This document shows, piece after piece, positions 62,707 to 64,000 of a stretch of DNA of 64,000 nucleotides (position 1 is the first letter of the stretch; the number at the start of each line of letters is the position of its first letter). The position numbers and the translations under genes are program-made. The DNA is taken from positions 6,386,001-6,450,000 of the forward strand of contig JAPFFF010000006.1 in NCBI GenBank assembly GCA_039105265.1, read 5' to 3'. Under the pieces are notes generated by a model. The model worked only from the letters and a program-made list of their open reading frames with translations. It was not told the DNA's origin and made no database searches. Source of the stretch: Tritrichomonas musculus (Eukaryota > Parabasalia > Tritrichomonadida > Tritrichomonadidae).

Positions 62707-64000
62707 TCATCACGGACAACGATGACGATGGTCTTTGCTGGTACCGTTTCTTGTGTATCTGTCTCGATCCAAAGTTAGGGAACACCAAGAAGTATGATCT
62801 CACCAAACGAACATCAGCAGCTCGAAAGCTTCTCTGCCAAGACCATGGCGTCACATACTCAACGAGACCAACCAAAGCAGCTCAATCCATTCTCAATTCA
62901 TTCAACGGTATGTCCACCGAAGAGATGAAAGCATCTGCCATGAAGAACCACATCAACGTCAACGTCTATAACTACTCCATTGATGAGAAACGCTACGACA
63001 TCCAAGAACAGTGGTACGATGAGAAGAATGGGACTCCATTCAATGCTCTTCTATTCTCCGATGGGATGGTCTGTCACATCATGTACATCATAGATGCTGA
63101 GAAGTTGACGAACATCTTCATCTGCCCCAAATGTAGGTCATATGTCGTCCGCAACGAGAACAACCACGGTCAAGAACGAATGAACAAACACATAACCCAC
63201 TGTGACGGCAAGTTCAAGAAGAAGTACATTCCCGAACGCATCAGTGAACCCTACTGTCCACACATCCTCAATCACCCCGTTTACGAGTACTGCCTCGCAC
63301 ATGACCTTGAATGGAAACCTCAGCAACTCTACATGACCTATGACTTCGAGACGATGGAGCATCAAGTCAACATCAAATCGGGTGACTCAACCACGATCAA
63401 CAGTGAGCTCATCCCTCTATCAGTCAGCTGCTGCGTGAAGTCCTCATCATCAACACTCACCAAACACTTCGATGCGAGAGACCCTCAGTTCATTCCCGAA
63501 TGGATCAAGTTCATGTTCGAACAAGCCGTCAATGTTGTTGCCAACAAGGTCACATTCCTCAGCGAGATGGTTCATATCGATGATATCGAGAAGCTCCAGA
63601 AACTGGATAGAAACCTCTTCACAGTCACTGTGTTGGGATACAACTCAGCTCGTTTCGATAGCAATCTCTTCAAAGAGTACCTCAACTACGAATACCAAGA
63701 CATGAAGTGGTCCGTCGACAATACCTCTCTGATCGGTTCCCCATCATCAATGAAACAGTTCGTCATCAAGTCCGATATGTATGGTCTTCGATTCATCGAT
63801 GCTCAGTCATTCGTTAGTGGTGGTTCCCTGAAGCAATTCGGTATTGACTTTGGTGGTGAGAGCAACTCCGTCAAAGGTGTCTTCCCTTACGAAGCAGTCA
63901 ACAGCGAGAACTACAACGACGTACTCTCGAAATCAGAACCATTCAGTCACGAAGACTTCTATAGCTACCTCAATCAGAAGAACCCATTGAGTGAATCCGA
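62703..64000 (+). CDS. Family B DNA polymerase, N-terminal and exonuclease part, Polinton C (runs off window)
   Basis: Open to the end of the window; the first ATG in frame is at 62910. Begins with NDDDGLCWYRFL, typical of the Cys/Trp segment ahead of Polinton and related polymerases. A zinc-type cluster follows (FICPKCRSYVV ... MNKHITHC). Exonuclease motifs are YDFETMEH (Exo I) and VLGYNSARFDSNLF (Exo II). The palm lies outside the window. This N-terminal type differs from that of Polintons A and B, which have FVYA-type Cys/His domains and DFETD motifs. Confidence 0.75.
   Translation, partial: MIITDNDDDGLCWYRFLCICLDPKLGNTKKYDLTKRTSAARKLLCQDHGVTYSTRPTKAAQSILNSFNGMSTEEMKASAMKNHINVNVYNYSIDEKRYDIQEQWYDEKNGTPFNALLFSDGMVCHIMYIIDAEKLTNIFICPKCRSYVVRNENNHGQERMNKHITHCDGKFKKKYIPERISEPYCPHILNHPVYEYCLAHDLEWKPQQLYMTYDFETMEHQVNIKSGDSTTINSELIPLSVSCCVKSSSSTLTKHFDARDPQFIPEWIKFMFEQAVNVVANKVTFLSEMVHIDDIEKLQKLDRNLFTVTVLGYNSARFDSNLFKEYLNYEYQDMKWSVDNTSLIGSPSSMKQFVIKSDMYGLRFIDAQSFVSGGSLKQFGIDFGGESNSVKGVFPYEAVNSENYNDVLSKSEPFSHEDFYSYLNQKNPLSES

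Larger units (their letters stand above)
60815..64000. mobile_element. Polinton/Maverick C, left end (continues past the window)
   Basis: Starts AGTAGTGTAGGGGTGGCG, like element B (AGTAG...GGGTGGCG). The GC content rises abruptly here. Contains the terminal repeat region, the conserved module gene shared with Polinton A and the front of a family B DNA polymerase. Whether it is whole cannot be judged from this part. Confidence 0.8.

Overview
The window looks like genomic DNA of Trichomonas vaginalis or a very close trichomonad. The reasons are three Polinton/Maverick elements in one 64-kb stretch, an autonomous Mutator-like element, a pogo-type transposon, several MITEs, one papain-like cysteine protease gene and very AT-rich spacers. 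Only three genes look like possible host genes: a Cys-rich unknown (37926-38519), a secreted C1A cysteine protease (56416-57393) and a TMEM43-like membrane protein (58082-59062).

Layout. 1-13147: right part of Polinton A, an old and broken copy of higher GC content. It holds a fiber-like protein, capsid-type remnants, an integrase remnant and a PolB remnant. A 2.4-kb Mutator-type insertion sits in one of its genes, and that insertion carries a second 1-kb insertion. 13148-14452: AT-rich flank with an 805-bp TA-flanked MITE. 14453-36712: Polinton B, 22.3 kb, with 278/279-bp terminal inverted repeats that seem to differ by about one base. It is flanked by AGTTG on both sides, looks whole or nearly so, and is young. 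36713-44404: a MITE, an unknown gene, then a 4.7-kb autonomous MULE with roughly 0.85-0.9-kb inverted repeats built of 120-bp tandem units. 44421-52243: a pogo-type element whose left terminus took two further insertions at the same CCCCCAAC site, with a TTAA-flanked MITE inside. 52256-56380: smaller inverted-repeat elements and AT-rich DNA. 56416-59062: protease and membrane-protein genes. 60815-64000: left end of Polinton C, which runs past the window.

How the genes fit together. Polinton B has a protein-primed-type family B DNA polymerase, a retroviral-type integrase, a packaging ATPase, a double-jelly-roll-type major capsid candidate, minor capsid candidates, a pVI-like basic protein and three long fiber/coiled-coil-type proteins. 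That is a replication-integration-virion set. I saw no adenoviral-type protease. Polintons A and C share a conserved N-terminal module but place it before different polymerase types. In A the polymerase frame runs into a second domain with the motif pattern of an archaeo-eukaryotic primase (AEP/PrimPol).

Most notable: the PolB-AEP arrangement in A; the module swap between A and C; a tRNA-like, Pol III-type sequence inside B; three-level nesting with clean 9- and 10-bp target duplications; repeated use of one target site; and a TCAAATG start context shared by most minus-strand genes of B.
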